From: Sugiyamaella lignohabitans
Taxonomy: Eukaryota > Ascomycota > Dipodascomycetes > Dipodascales > Trichomonascaceae
Direction of reading: 5' to 3'
Length of the DNA: 64,000 nt
Assembly (NCBI RefSeq): GCF_001640025.1
Contig: NC_031672.1
Span: 4,836,001 to 4,900,000 of the forward strand
Shown here: positions 42,816 to 53,431 of the stretch, one piece after another
Numbering within the stretch: position 1 is the first letter of the stretch
Layout of the letters: every line of letters begins with the position of its first letter
The notes under the pieces: generated by a model
Database searches by the model: none
Told to the model about the DNA's origin: nothing
What the model saw: only the letters and a program-made list of their open reading frames with translations
Program-made: the position numbers and the translations under genes

Positions 42816-43880
42816 GTCAAATGTCAACGTTGCTGATCAGGGGTTATTGTCTCACATTTTTGCGGGTTGCAACTTAATATTTATACTGACTAAATAGAAT
42901 CCCAATTATACAGACCAAAAAAATTATATAAGTCATAAAAAGAACCACTGTCCAATAAACATATCCACCCCAGGCACGAGCAATCTTCACAAGGACTCAA
43001 TTATTTCTACAGAGATCGCACGCTCTCTGCGGAACATGATACTCTTTAAAGTTTATTCTTCAGTAGGAAAAGATTTACAATTTTGACTACAGTCAAGCCT
43101 CTGTTCAAAGTCATGGTACCAATAAACCAATAGATCGAGCCACGAGAAAAGATCGGCACAGTGCCGTTCAACGGTCCAAGAGTCTTGAAATATTAAATAC
43201 CAAGCATTGAAAAAAAGCACTATGAAACAATCGGATGGACCTGATTCTAGAACTACTGAAGCACATGGCGGTTCAAAACGGTTTCTTTATATGGTCTAGC
43301 CGGAAAACGTGACCATCCATCCTGTTTGTGTGGCTATACTTCCAATCAGATCAAAATTCCTCTCTGCACTCATCTCTATGGACTGCTTTTAACAGACTTG
43401 TCTCTAGACTCCTGATATTTCTGTCCGGTACCAGTTATTACACTGAGTTCATTTAACATTGCCCCGAATCTCTTTACCCCCACGCGAATGCATGTACTAG
43501 TTGACTAGGCTGCATTATCTTATCTTTAGATAAGTCTGTTCGTATTTATATCCTTGACAATTATCATGCAATTATATTTATATATATATAATTATATACA
43601 TGTATATTTTAAACTGAATCGGAAGTAAGAAATGGGCAAACTTTCGTAATAATGTTGTGAAATTGTCTTTAAATTATTACTTTCGTAACTCACGCTTACG
43701 TGACACTGGAAAAAAGGCAGTTCATGTGGGGAACGTCAGAAACAATTGGGAGCGTACCAGCAGATGTATCATTTTGACGTCCTATTACGTAATTGACAAG
43801 ACCACTATAAAAGCACCGTCAATTGCTATTTCGTTCTTGGTTCAATTGTTATCTAACAAAAAACCTTCGTTCAAATAAAA
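42816..43880. other. Divergent intergenic region with AT-rich tract
   Basis: 1.06 kb between two divergently transcribed genes. A simple A/T tract with repeated TATATA occupies about 43571-43612. The right part carries the Yap1-like and CRE-like sites listed separately. The open frame at 43657-43878 starts with TTG and is not accepted. Confidence 0.5.
43775..43792 (+). promoter_or_regulatory. CRE-like and Yap1-like bZIP sites
   Basis: TGACGTC (43775-43781) and TTACGTAA (43785-43792) lie side by side about 90-105 bp before the hydroxyacid dehydrogenase ATG, with a CTATAAAAG TATA box at about 43803. TTACGTAA is the palindromic Yap-family site, and TGACGTC is the core CREB/ATF site. Confidence 0.5.
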
Positions 43881-44921
43881 ATGGGATCTCACAAGCTTGC
43901 AATTCTTGACGATTATCAAAATGTCGCACAGTCATTTGGAAATTGGGAACAAGTTCGAGCTGCAGGTATCGAAATAACCAGTTTCAACGACTACATCCCT
44001 CAGTCCGATTTAGTTACCAAATTGGCCCCGTTTTCAATTGTTGTTACAACTCGCGAAAGAACAGTCTTATCTCGTGAAACATTGTCCAAACTGCCAAATC
44101 TCAAATTGATCACTACGAATGGTAATAGAAACCCTGCAATTGATACAAAGGCTGCCAAAGAACTGGGAATAATTGTTGCTACTACTGGCGGTCCCAAATT
44201 GTCACCACCCAAAAAAGAGTATGAGGGCCAGGGTGGCAATGGGACCGGTGAGCATATATGGGCTATTATCTCGAGTGTTGTAAAAAAGATTCCTGCCTAT
44301 GACAGGGGAGTTAAGGCGGGAGCTCCAAGATGGCAATCAGTAGGAACGAATGTGTCACAAGACCTGCCCTTTCATTTTAGAGGAAGCACCATTGGTCTGA
44401 TTGGTCTTGGTCACCTAGGTGGGTTTACGGCAGAAGTCGCTAGAGTATTTGGTGCCAAAGTTATTGCTTGGTCTCCTCATCTAACAGAAGAACGATTGAC
44501 ACCAGCTCAAAAAGAGTATATAAAAGTTGTGTCAAAGGAAGAATTGCTAAAGACAGCTGATATTGTATCAGTCCATTTAGTCTTATCATCTACAACACGT
44601 GGAATTATAGGTGAGGACGATTTGAAGTTACTTAAGCCTACAGCTTTTTTGATAAATACCTCTCGTGGACCTCTCATTCAGGAAGCTCCGCTACTTAAGA
44701 TTCTCCAGGAAGGTAAAATTAGGGGTGGTGCCTTTGATGTTTTTGACCAAGAACCACTTCCGTTGGATAGTCCGTGGAGAAAGTTAGGCGATAATGTCGT
44801 TTTAACTCCACATATTGCTTATGTGGAAGCGCCGACCTATGAAGGCTGGTTTGCTAGTGCATCGGACAATGTCCTTCTTTGGTCACAGGGCAAGGTTGAC
44901 CAATTGAATATTCTTCAGTAA
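43881..44921 (+). CDS. D-isomer-specific 2-hydroxyacid dehydrogenase
   Basis: NAD(P)-dependent reductase of D-2-hydroxy/2-keto acids. The 346 residues begin with the substrate domain and include the Rossmann loop GLGHLG (175-180). The catalytic triad fits: R262 (INTSRGPL), E291 (FDVFDQEPL) and H311 (LTPHIAY). The N-terminal MGSHKLAILDDYQNVA is typical of the fungal/bacterial branch annotated as D-3-phosphoglycerate dehydrogenase-like, but the protein lacks the ACT and intervening domains of true SerA/SER3. The bZIP-type promoter sites suggest stress control. Precise substrate is unknown. Confidence 0.9.
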   Translation: MGSHKLAILDDYQNVAQSFGNWEQVRAAGIEITSFNDYIPQSDLVTKLAPFSIVVTTRERTVLSRETLSKLPNLKLITTNGNRNPAIDTKAAKELGIIVATTGGPKLSPPKKEYEGQGGNGTGEHIWAIISSVVKKIPAYDRGVKAGAPRWQSVGTNVSQDLPFHFRGSTIGLIGLGHLGGFTAEVARVFGAKVIAWSPHLTEERLTPAQKEYIKVVSKEELLKTADIVSVHLVLSSTTRGIIGEDDLKLLKPTAFLINTSRGPLIQEAPLLKILQEGKIRGGAFDVFDQEPLPLDSPWRKLGDNVVLTPHIAYVEAPTYEGWFASASDNVLLWSQGKVDQLNILQ

Positions 44922-45089
44922 ACATTGATATAGCCAGTTTATAGATTCTTAGTGAAAATATTAATTCAGGTGAAACTTGCTACATAGTCGTGACAGTTTT
45001 GCAATGCCTCACCTAACGTCGCGGGAATTTACAGATGAATAATTGTATATAGACATATATATATTAAAGTTTACAATTACAATGGGACA

Positions 45090-46440
45090 TTAAAGCATTT
45101 CATTAATATTCATAGGCATCTCATCAATTTGTGTACTATAGTACTGTTCGATGTCATGGAGAATTTGAACTTCATCGTCGGTAACGAAATTAATTGCGAC
45201 ACCCTTTCTGCCAAATCTTCCGGATCGTCCAATTCTATGGATATAGTTTTCACGACTATTGGGTAAGTCATAATTGATAACTAGAGACACTTGTTGGACG
45301 TCAATACCTCTAGCCCAAACATCAGTTGAGATCAATACTCGAGAATTTCCTTGTCGAAATTCTTGCATAATTTCATTTCGCTGCTTCTGTTCCATTTCAC
45401 CATGCATTGATACTACTGTAAAATTCGCTTCTTTCATTTTATCAGTCAGCCAGTCGACCTTTCTTCTTGTATTGCAAAAAATTACTGCCTGCGTGATAGT
45501 CAGTGTATCATATAAATCACATAGAGTATCAAATTTCCAATCCTCCTTTTCCACAGCTATGAAATACTGTTTCAAGCCCTCCAAAGTTAACTCGTCACGT
45601 TTGACCAGAATACGCACTGGATCCGTCATAAACTTAGATGTGAGCTGTAATACATCATTTGGCAATGTCGCACTGACAACCACTACTTGAGTTGCAGGGG
45701 GCAAGTACCTGTAAATTTCATATATGTCCTGCTGGTGTCCCTGTTCTAGGAGCGTATCGGCCTCGTCGAGAATAATCATCTTGACATGCCTCGTATCTAG
45801 AAATCTTCTCTTGATCATGTCCTTTACTCTACCAGGAGTTCCTGACACAACATGCTGACCCCTCCCTAATTTTCGAATATCATCACCAACACTAGTTCCA
45901 CCTATACACGCATGACACTGAACATTCATATAGTCTCCCAATGCCATGATCACATTCTGAATTTGAATAGCCAATTCTCTAGTGGGACTCATCACTATGG
46001 CTATTTTATCGTTAGAATCTCGTCATCTCTGTGAAGGTGCCTTCATATGAAGCCTGTTTTAATCTCAAGAAAATACATAAAATCATCTTGTACACTCGAA
46101 AAAAAAAATATTGGCTGCTAATCAAAAAAATCCAGACACGAGCTAAGGCATTATACTCACCTTGAACATCTCTCGCTTTTGTATCGATCACCTCTAACAT
46201 AGAGATTGAAAAAGTTGCAGTTTTACCTGTTCCTGATTGTGCCTGTGCAATAGTATCCCTTCCACTGATAATTTGTGATATGGCTCGACTTTGAATTGCA
46301 CTCGGAGCTTCAAACCCATATGCGTAGATACCTTTCAATAAGCTTGGCTTGAGATCCATCGACTCAAATGAAGGATAAACGGCCACATCTTCTGAAGAAG
46401 TGAAATTGAGCACCTCATCTTCTTCTCTGTTAAATGACAT
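45090..46440 (-). CDS. FAL1: DEAD-box helicase FAL1 (eIF4A3-like), two exons
   Basis: ATP-dependent RNA helicase for 40S ribosome biogenesis (18S rRNA processing); orthologous to metazoan eIF4A3. Exon 1 is 46161-46440 and exon 2 is 45090-46000. The 160-nt intron starts GTGAGT and ends TTCTAACGATAAAATAG. The join gives [14 protein letters not shown]. The product is 396 residues. All helicase motifs are present: AQSGTGKT (67-74), PTREL, TPGR, DEAD (LDEADTLL), SAT, ARGID and [26 protein letters not shown] and [19 protein letters not shown] favour FAL1/eIF4A3 over TIF1/eIF4A. ATG at 46440. Confidence 0.93.
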
Positions 46441-46779
46441 GATTCCTTCAAGTATGTATAACTATTGATTATTATAGTTAGCGGAGGTTCTAATTTGCTT
46501 TGAAATAAATGTTGGAAACATTTAGTCCATTTTCGATACCACCAGCCGTACCCTACTTCAGTAGTCTTTTATACAGATTTTATCCTACTAAATGCCTGTA
46601 CTGATAAGCATATCCTTATCTTTTGACGAGCACGAACTTTTAATTTGATCTTAATTCAAGTATTATTCGTGGATCATATCTGGACTTTATATCCACATTT
46701 TTATTTTCAAACTCCGGTTATTTTGAGAACATCACTTTCATTCTATTACTCTAACCAGATAATTCAAGTATCTTCATCA
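46441..46779. other. Divergent promoter of FAL1 and the DAS2-like kinase
   Basis: 339 bp. The frame of the kinase extends upstream without an ATG to a TTG at 46645, and CTCTAACCAG near 46750 looks like a branch/3'-splice motif, so a missed 5' exon cannot be excluded. Nothing else is seen. Confidence 0.4.
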
Positions 46780-47637
46780 ATGCCATCACAGAACCATTTA
46801 CTGGTTCTCGTTGGCGGTGGGCATGGATCTGGTAAACATGATATAAGCAATCTTCTCCAAAGGCAGTTAAACAGTTTACGCTCAGAACCCTTTAATAAAG
46901 CATTTCCAATTTTAGTCAGAGAGATTGATTTGATAGAATATGACAAATATCATAACAATCTGTCAGAAAAAGATGGTGACAGCGAAGATAACGACTCTTA
47001 CAGTCCTCTGAGGTTTGATTTTGAAAAGCTGGTAGGAGATCTTGATACGGATGCATTTTGGAACACATTAGAACAGAGGGGTAATTTGACTGAGTCTGAA
47101 TCTGGTGATGTTGCTATTGATAAAGACCAGGAGTTAAATGGCCCTGTAAACCCTGCTGCTGTCACCCCCAATACCATTCCTGAGAAAACACCATTAGTCG
47201 CCATTCTTACTGGTCCCTATGCCCTCTATGATTCAAGAATTCGAGATAAGGCTATAATGAAAGTTTATGTTGATGTTGATGCAGATACAAGACTCTCACG
47301 CCTATTATTACGAGATGTGAAGCCTGACAATTCGAACCTTTCACTTCTGATTGACACATACCTAAACCACCTTCGCCCAGAAGTGACAGAATTTGTTGAG
47401 CCTACTAAACAGTATGCTGATGTTATTCTCACCAAACCATCCAGTGCCGAGGGCGGAGAATATGGTGTAGAGCTCATTGCAACCGGAGTATATGACCGGA
47501 TCAAGGCAGAGTCCTATAATAGCTTGGATTCTAACACTGGTACTCTTACCCTTGGTAAACATGTAACTCAGAACTCATACCGCTACCGCCGTGAGTCGTT
47601 TGTAGAACAGCATGAAAGTTATTATAGTCTCAATTAA
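46780..47637 (+). CDS. DAS2-like P-loop kinase (uridine-kinase family)
   Basis: Predicted nucleoside-kinase-like protein. The 285 residues start MPSQNHLLVLVGGGHGSGKH, where GGGHGSGK is a Walker A loop. The usual Ser/Thr after the Lys is His here. Later LVAILTGPYALYDSRIRDKA and MKVYVDVDADTRLSRLLLRD match the uridine kinase core, where the Arg-rich RLSRLLLRD lid contacts ATP. SLLIDTYLNHLRPEVTEFVEP, followed by YADVILTKPS, is typical of the family end. The insert of about 50 acidic residues is not in the canonical enzymes. First ATG 46780; a TTG opens the frame earlier. S. cerevisiae Das2 is the nearest named relative. Substrate and activity are unproven. Confidence 0.75.
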   Translation: MPSQNHLLVLVGGGHGSGKHDISNLLQRQLNSLRSEPFNKAFPILVREIDLIEYDKYHNNLSEKDGDSEDNDSYSPLRFDFEKLVGDLDTDAFWNTLEQRGNLTESESGDVAIDKDQELNGPVNPAAVTPNTIPEKTPLVAILTGPYALYDSRIRDKAIMKVYVDVDADTRLSRLLLRDVKPDNSNLSLLIDTYLNHLRPEVTEFVEPTKQYADVILTKPSSAEGGEYGVELIATGVYDRIKAESYNSLDSNTGTLTLGKHVTQNSYRYRRESFVEQHESYYSLN

Positions 47638-47892
47638 TATACTAGCATTTTCTCAATTGTGTACTTCCAACGATAGAGCCACTGCTAAATGCATGAGTAC
47701 TTTTTGTATGATAGTATTTAATATCTCGCTCGCGAAGTTGAAGATAAGGAAATTGCCAAAAGAAAATGGTGTCTTCCAGTAGACCCTGCATGAGAGACCA
47801 TATCTACTATATTAGCATATTCTAGTTATCGAGGTTATGCCGGATAATTAAACAGAATCGGGAGAAGCACAAATAAAACTAAACAACCTGAA

Positions 47893-48732
47893 ATGGTTTC
47901 GAAGCTTGTGTTTAAAGGTGATAAGCCGAAGAAGAAGAAGAAGGCTAGTGTCAAGAGTGATTCTTGGCGAGTATCAAAGGCAGCATCTGGTGAATCGACT
48001 AGCCACCCTGAATTAGCTGTCACTAATGAGGGATGGGTTACAGCAAAGAATCTCAGCGAATTGAAAGGACCAGTTGTTCTAGCTTTCAAAGATGAGGACA
48101 ATCCTGTAGTTATTGCAAGCGATCTTAATGGCAAATTATATTTATCTAGCGATATTGATATTACAGGGTCTAAAAGTATAGATATCGAGCCTCGGACTGT
48201 CCAGCAAGTGTTTGTATTATCCAAGTTAGATTTTCGGGGCACTGATACTAGTGCTCTAGACGAACCGACAGTGAACAATGAATTCTCCTTCAAAAATAGT
48301 GAAGGCACATATTTAACGTCTCCTATTGAACCCCCCTTGCATTGTAAAGCAGTCTCAATTGGGCAAGACCAAATATTTACGTTGACGGCTCTGGAGTCTG
48401 GTGGATGGAGCCTTCAAACATCACGCAAAGCCTTTTTAGGTTTTCAAAAAGATGACTCAGAAATTGGCTTTAAATTGGTCTATTCCGATACAGTTGGTTT
48501 TAGCGAGACGTGGATTTTGCGTGTACAGGCACAATATGCGCGATTGCACAATTCGTCCTCACGAACTACGTCCAGCTCAGAAAGGATCTCCTCAAAGGTG
48601 TTAGAAGAAAGGGCTGGTAGAAAATTGACACCTAGTGAGATCTCCAGCTTAAAGCTTGCTTATAAGCAAGGAAGACTGAACGAGGCCCTGCTTGATATTA
48701 GGCAGAGGAGCAGAAGTGATAATATGTGTTGA
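47893..48732 (+). CDS. FRG1: FRG1-family protein
   Basis: Homologue of FRG1, a nuclear/nucleolar protein of the spliceosome C complex with actin-bundling ability in animals. The 279 residues start MVSKLVFKGDKPKKKKK, the conserved basic N-terminus with nuclear signal. EGWVTAKNLSELKGPVVLAF follows, then a beta-trefoil (fascin-like) domain of about residues 45-195 that includes NEFSFKNSEGTYLT, FTLTALESGGWSLQ and GFSETWILRVQAQY. A helical C-terminus (KLTPSEISSLKLAYKQGRLNE) ends it. ATG at 47893. The gene is missing from S. cerevisiae but present in many fungi. It converges on NPR2 with 71 bp between the stops. Confidence 0.87.
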   Translation: MVSKLVFKGDKPKKKKKASVKSDSWRVSKAASGESTSHPELAVTNEGWVTAKNLSELKGPVVLAFKDEDNPVVIASDLNGKLYLSSDIDITGSKSIDIEPRTVQQVFVLSKLDFRGTDTSALDEPTVNNEFSFKNSEGTYLTSPIEPPLHCKAVSIGQDQIFTLTALESGGWSLQTSRKAFLGFQKDDSEIGFKLVYSDTVGFSETWILRVQAQYARLHNSSSRTTSSSERISSKVLEERAGRKLTPSEISSLKLAYKQGRLNEALLDIRQRSRSDNMC

Positions 48733-48803
48733 AATTTTGAATTACAATGGGCAATTGCAATTAGCCTGCACATTGTGAATGTTTGACAATAAATTGCAAG
48801 TTA

Positions 48804-50555
48804 TTAGGCACTCACAACCGTCCAATCGCCTTTTTTTTGAAGAATAGCCTCAACCTGTTGTTTTGGTAAGCGTAAGTCGGTACATATCGAATCGAAATGT
48901 CGCGGTTGCTTGACTATCTCGGCTACCATCTCTTCAATATTTTGAGCATCGCTTACAGACTCTTCGTTTTTACTGCGCATGGACTGTTGCTGGATGGGGC
49001 GACGGATATCAGAGTCATGTCTACTAAGTCGTCGATCCGATGTAAAGGACCCAGTCGATGCTGCCACCGATCCTGATCCTGATCCTGGAGGCGGTATGGC
49101 AGTTGACGATGCTGCCACTGTCGACAGAGCAGTATGATGGTTAAAACGGTGCCTATGCCTGGATTCGTAAATAGGATAAGAATGTACCCTGTAAATAAGT
49201 CCTTTAATAACTCCGAATGAAACGAATCGCCGGACATCAATATCCTGAAGAAGCTTCTGATGGTCTATATACCACTCATAAAGTGTCACACCTTGACTTA
49301 GGGATCGATAAAGGTTGAAACAGGGAATAATTGAAAGCGGATTAGAGCTCAAATATGGCTGTACTGTTGATGTAAGTTGGCCCGATGGCAAGGCTTGATT
49401 AGGAACACGACTAGATATACCGTTCACACCATTTATAGATTGAATAGTTGAGGTGGAGGAAGACGAGGTCGAAAGAACAGATTTGCCACTAGCTGGAGAG
49501 TGCAATGGTGCGCTGGATGCCTGGCTACTCCCATGACTAGCAGATAATCTAGATTTACTCTGTGAGGTAGACAGCATTAGAGATGACGATGACATTTTAG
49601 ACGGTGGTCTGTAAACATAGGCCTGGAATTCCTGAAACATATCGGGGTCGGTCAGGAATTGAGAAATATCTGATGTCGGGGCATAGATGTTGGAAAACTG
49701 GAAAATGTCCACGATCACGAGGCAACGGTAATAGACAAGATGTTGGATACATTGCTTAGTAAGTTCATAATCAGCATTGGCTAAATCAGCAATTCTTCGA
49801 ATAGAATTGATACCGTTAATATATGGAATAATCTTCTCCATCGTTGGATCCCAATTCTCATCCAGCAACAGCTGCAAATGAACTGTAGATATTGGAACAT
49901 GAAACGATTCTACTTCAGGAGGTGGTGGTATTAAAGGAAAAAGTTTCATGTCTACCGCATTTGATTCGTCAATTGGGATTTGGCACTCCGAATAATTATT
50001 TAGATCCTGATAGATCTGTTCTATGATATTGTGAATGTTGTCGATGGTGTGCGTCTCGGTGTTGGCGGCTGATAGATAATGCGATTGCTCTTCTAATGCC
50101 ATAAACATACGCGCCAGTCTCCTAATAGACATTTCGTAAACAATAGAATCGGCATTGGCTGCGAATACAAATGAAAAGTTGAATGTAAACGAGTTTCTTT
50201 CGTATTCAGTACCATAAATATGAACTGGATACCCTACCACCCGGTATTCATTGATTTTCACCGAAACAAGCCTGTTACATAACTGGGGCTTTGGGATCAC
50301 ATAGTTTTTAACCGCATAAAACGGTATTAATGGTTCATTCAGGGCTGAAGAGTCGCATTTGCGTTCTTCATCAGTTAGAGGTACAACCGCTCCAGCTGGT
50401 ACTTGGCTGAGAACCTTTGATCCCTCAGTTGGATGAAACACCGAATAAAACACCGCCAAGATAGGACTGAATCCTGTACTGTTAGTCTATGATATCCATC
50501 ATGATATATGGACTCGGTCTATGTAGTTCTTTCTATACCTACCATTTAAATCCAT
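48804..50555 (-). CDS. NPR2: NPR2, GATOR1/SEACIT subunit, two exons with 13-nt first exon
   Basis: Nitrogen-permease regulator 2 (NPRL2), which with NPR3 and IML1 inhibits TORC1 upon amino-acid starvation. Exon 1 is 50543-50555 (13 nt) and exon 2 is 48804-50473. The 69-nt intron starts GTAGGT and ends GACTAACAGTACAG. The join gives MDLNGFSPILAVFYSVFHPT, resembling the GF-PI--FYSVFHPTEGSK start of yeast Npr2; without it the frame would lack an ATG. The product is 560 residues. NPR2-type blocks are VSVKINEYRVVGYPVHIYG and FNFSFVFAANADSIVYEMSI (longin domain), STVHLQLLLDENWDPTMEKI, and a C-terminal winged helix (VRRFVSFGVIKGLIYRVH). A Ser-rich loop lies at about 305-345. Confidence 0.9.
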
Positions 50556-51044
50556 GTCGGCGTAGCTATTCGTCCCGTCCACAGCCTGTAGAAGACTGCC
50601 CTGCAGCGCTATAACATCGAACATGTGTGTATAAGTCATATGTATGCTTTTAAAAGCCATACCCCGGATTTACCATCTTCGTACTTCTAGAAAATAAAGA
50701 TGTGAGGCCAGAAACCCCATTCAAATAAAGAAAAAATAATATAAAATATAAATAAATTCACTGCCTTTACAAATTGTTTGGTAAATATTCATACTGTTCC
50801 CCCTAGTTATTTAAAGTAGTTCAAAGATGGATAGCTACTTTCTAAATAAATAGAACCGTTATCTCCGCATCCTGCCCGTGACTGGGTTAGGTCGAATCTG
50901 GGTACGGGTGGGATAGAAAGGCTGAGAAATTTCAGGAACGAAATATTTAAACACCCATGCGGGAAGGGGAAGCGTTTGTTCTTTGAGATTCTTGATTGAG
51001 ATTTTACGTTTTCGTACAGACAAGCATTTTTTTTATACTGAACA
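50556..51044. other. NPR2/HSP60 divergent promoter
   Basis: 489 bp between the NPR2 start and HSP60, with heat-shock elements listed separately. A long T-rich tract precedes the HSP60 ATG. Nothing further is seen. Confidence 0.5.
50925..50939 (+). promoter_or_regulatory. Heat-shock element of HSP60
   Basis: AGAAATTTCAGGAAC, three perfect alternating nGAAn/nTTCn units, 105-120 bp upstream of the HSP60 ATG. A second, two-unit site TTCTAGAA is at 50685-50692. Hsf1 control of HSP60 is expected in yeasts. Confidence 0.75.
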
Positions 51045-52325
51045 ATGCAAAGAGTTCTATCTCGTCCTTCTGGTGCTCGTAAGCTAGCCATTTCGGCTGT
51101 TCGTAATTATTCACACAAGGAGCTTAAGTTCGGTGTTGAGGGTCGGGCTGCTCTTTTGAAGGGTGTCGATACCTTGGCTCAAGCTGTTTCAGTCACTTTG
51201 GGTCCTAAGGGTCGCAATGTTCTTATTGAACAATCCTTCGGTGCTCCTAAGATCACTAAGGATGGTGTGACTGTTGCTAAGAGTATCACCTTGAAAGACA
51301 AGTTTGAGAACTTGGGCGCTAAGTTGTTGCAAGAGGTTGCTTCCAAGACTAATGAGTCTGCTGGTGATGGTACTACCAGTGCTACTGTCTTGGGCCGTTC
51401 TATCTTCACTGAATCCGTCAAGAACGTTGCTGCTGGTTGCAATCCTATGGATTTGAGAAGAGGTTCTCAAGCTGCTGTTGAGGCTGTTGTTCAATTTCTC
51501 CAACAACATAAGCGTGAGATCACCACCTCTGAAGAGATTGCTCAAGTTGCCACCATTTCTGCTAACGGCGACTCTCATATTGGTAAACTCATTGCCAATG
51601 CCATGGAAAAGGTCGGTAAGGAAGGTGTTATTACCGTCAAGGAGGGAAAGACTCTTGAAGACGAGCTTGAGGTTACTGAGGGCATGAGATTTGACCGTGG
51701 ATACATTTCTCCTTACTTTGTTACTGACACTAAGTCTGGCAAAGTTGAATTTGAGAACCCTCTTCTGCTGCTTTCTGAAAAGAAAGTTTCTAGCATCCAA
51801 GATATTTTGCCTGCTTTGGAATTGTCTAACAAGACCCGTCGTCCTTTGGTCATTATTGCTGAAGATGTCGATGGTGAGGCTCTCGCCGCCTGTATTCTTA
51901 ACAAGCTGAGAGGTCAAGTCCAAGTCGCTGCTGTCAAGGCCCCTGGTTTCGGTGACAACCGTAAGAGCATTCTCGGTGATATCGCCATTTTGACTGGTGG
52001 TACTGTCTTTACCGAGGAATTGGATATCAAGCCCGAGAACGCTACCATCGAGTTGTTTGGTACTTCTGGTTCTGTTACCATCACTAAGGAAGATACCATT
52101 ATTCTCAATGGTGAGGGTGACAAGGACAACATTATGCAAAGATGTGAGCAAATCAGAAGCTTCATCAACGACTCTACAACTAGTGAGTACGAACGTGAGA
52201 AGCTCCAAGAGCGTCTTGCTAAGCTCTCTGGTGGTGTTGCTGTCATCAAGATTGGTGGCTCCTCTGAAGTTGAGGTCGGTGAGAAGAAGGATCGTTTCGT
52301 TGATGCTCTTAACGCCACCCGTGCT

Positions 52326-52358
<33 letters not shown>

Positions 52359-52766
52359 ACCGCGTTGCTCAAGGCTTCTCGTATCTTAGCTGACGTTAAG
52401 ACCGATAACTTTGATCAAAAGCTCGGTGTTCAAATCATCCGCACTGCCATCACTAGACCTGCCAAGACTATTGTTGATAATGCTGGTGGTGAAGGTTCTG
52501 TTGTTGTTGGTAAGCTCATTGATGAGTTCGGTGAGGACTTTAACAAGGGTTTCAACGCTGCTACTGGCGAGTACACTGACATGATTGCATCTGGTATCAT
52601 TGACCCCTTCAAGGTTGTTCGTACCGGTCTCGTCGATGCCTCTGGTGTTGCTTCTTTGTTGGCCACCACTGAATGTGCTATTGTCGATGCCCCTGAACCA
52701 CCTGCTCCTGCTGGTGGTGCTCCACCTATGGGTGGTATGGGAGGTATGGGTGGTATGGGTTTCTAA
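51045..52766 (+). CDS. HSP60: Mitochondrial chaperonin HSP60
   Basis: Matrix chaperonin that folds imported proteins with HSP10. The 573 residues begin with a presequence of about 20 residues ([20 protein letters not shown]). ATP-site motifs are [24 protein letters not shown] and [10 protein letters not shown]. Other conserved blocks are [30 protein letters not shown], the GroEL signature [16 protein letters not shown] and the Gly-Met tail [11 protein letters not shown]. Many conserved Leu positions use CTG, so the standard code applies. Strong codon bias. ATG at 51045. Confidence 0.98.
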
Positions 52767-53357
52767 GTTGTCAACTAGCTCTCTGGCTCCCACTTTTTTT
52801 AATTAACTTGTATAAACGATTCCCCGCTCAATGCAACTGTAAAACTGTAAATAGCTATATAAAAGAAATATATCTGTGTATATATAATCTTTAATATCCT
52901 CTTGAGTTCATCCCAGTAGATACGGAAAGAGCACTTCAAGCGCATACTAAAAGTGGAAAGGCGATCTAGGATAATTGGCATGGTCAATATCTTTGTATAC
53001 ATTAAGTAACCAGGTTCGGACATATCTAGACTAAAACAAGATTTCCCGTCCGATCAATCATATTTAAGCCTCTAAGAGCCTTGATCAGTAATGCCGTGGG
53101 AGACCAGGCGTGAACAGAAGGTGCTGAACCTCTTTCATTTTTGCCAAAATGATGGGCGACATGCATATAATGCCAAATTCGATAGTTATATTCCCATCAA
53201 TGTACTTCAGCATTCGAGTTTCCTTGCCTTACCAGCCTGCTGGGCTCATATGAAAGTTTTGTTCTGCCCTCCAAGGTAATATCCCTCGAAACTTACAATT
53301 TTAAGACGGATTAAGTTTTAGTCTATTAGGAGTCTGTTTTGAAGAATAACAATTATT
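52767..53357. other. Intergenic between HSP60 and tRNA-Ala
   Basis: 591 bp with the HSP60 3' end (T-rich tract at 52794-52800). The open frame at 53091-53279 (62 codons) begins with ATG at 53091 but is short and has no recognised domain. Nothing else is seen. Confidence 0.45.
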
Positions 53358-53431
53358 GGGCGTATAGTCTAGTTGGTTATGGCGCTCGCTTAGCATGCGA
53401 GAGGTCTCCGGTTCAATTCCGGATTCGTCCA
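53358..53431 (+). tRNA. tRNA-Ala (AGC)
   Basis: 74-nt cloverleaf starting GGGCGTATAGTCTAGTTGG. The anticodon arm is CTCGC-TTAGCAT-GCGAG with anticodon AGC. The T arm is TCCGG-TTCAATT-CCGGA. The acceptor stem GGGCGTA/TTCGTCC contains one G-U pair and one T-T mismatch. The A and B boxes are intact. There is no intron. A T7 run (53432-53438) right after the discriminator base A is the Pol III terminator. Confidence 0.95.

Noticed and set aside
51189..52208. 339-codon open frame antisense to HSP60
   Set aside because: Shadow of a strongly codon-biased gene; its translation is Ser/Asn/Thr-rich with no domain, and the sense strand is an unambiguous HSP60.
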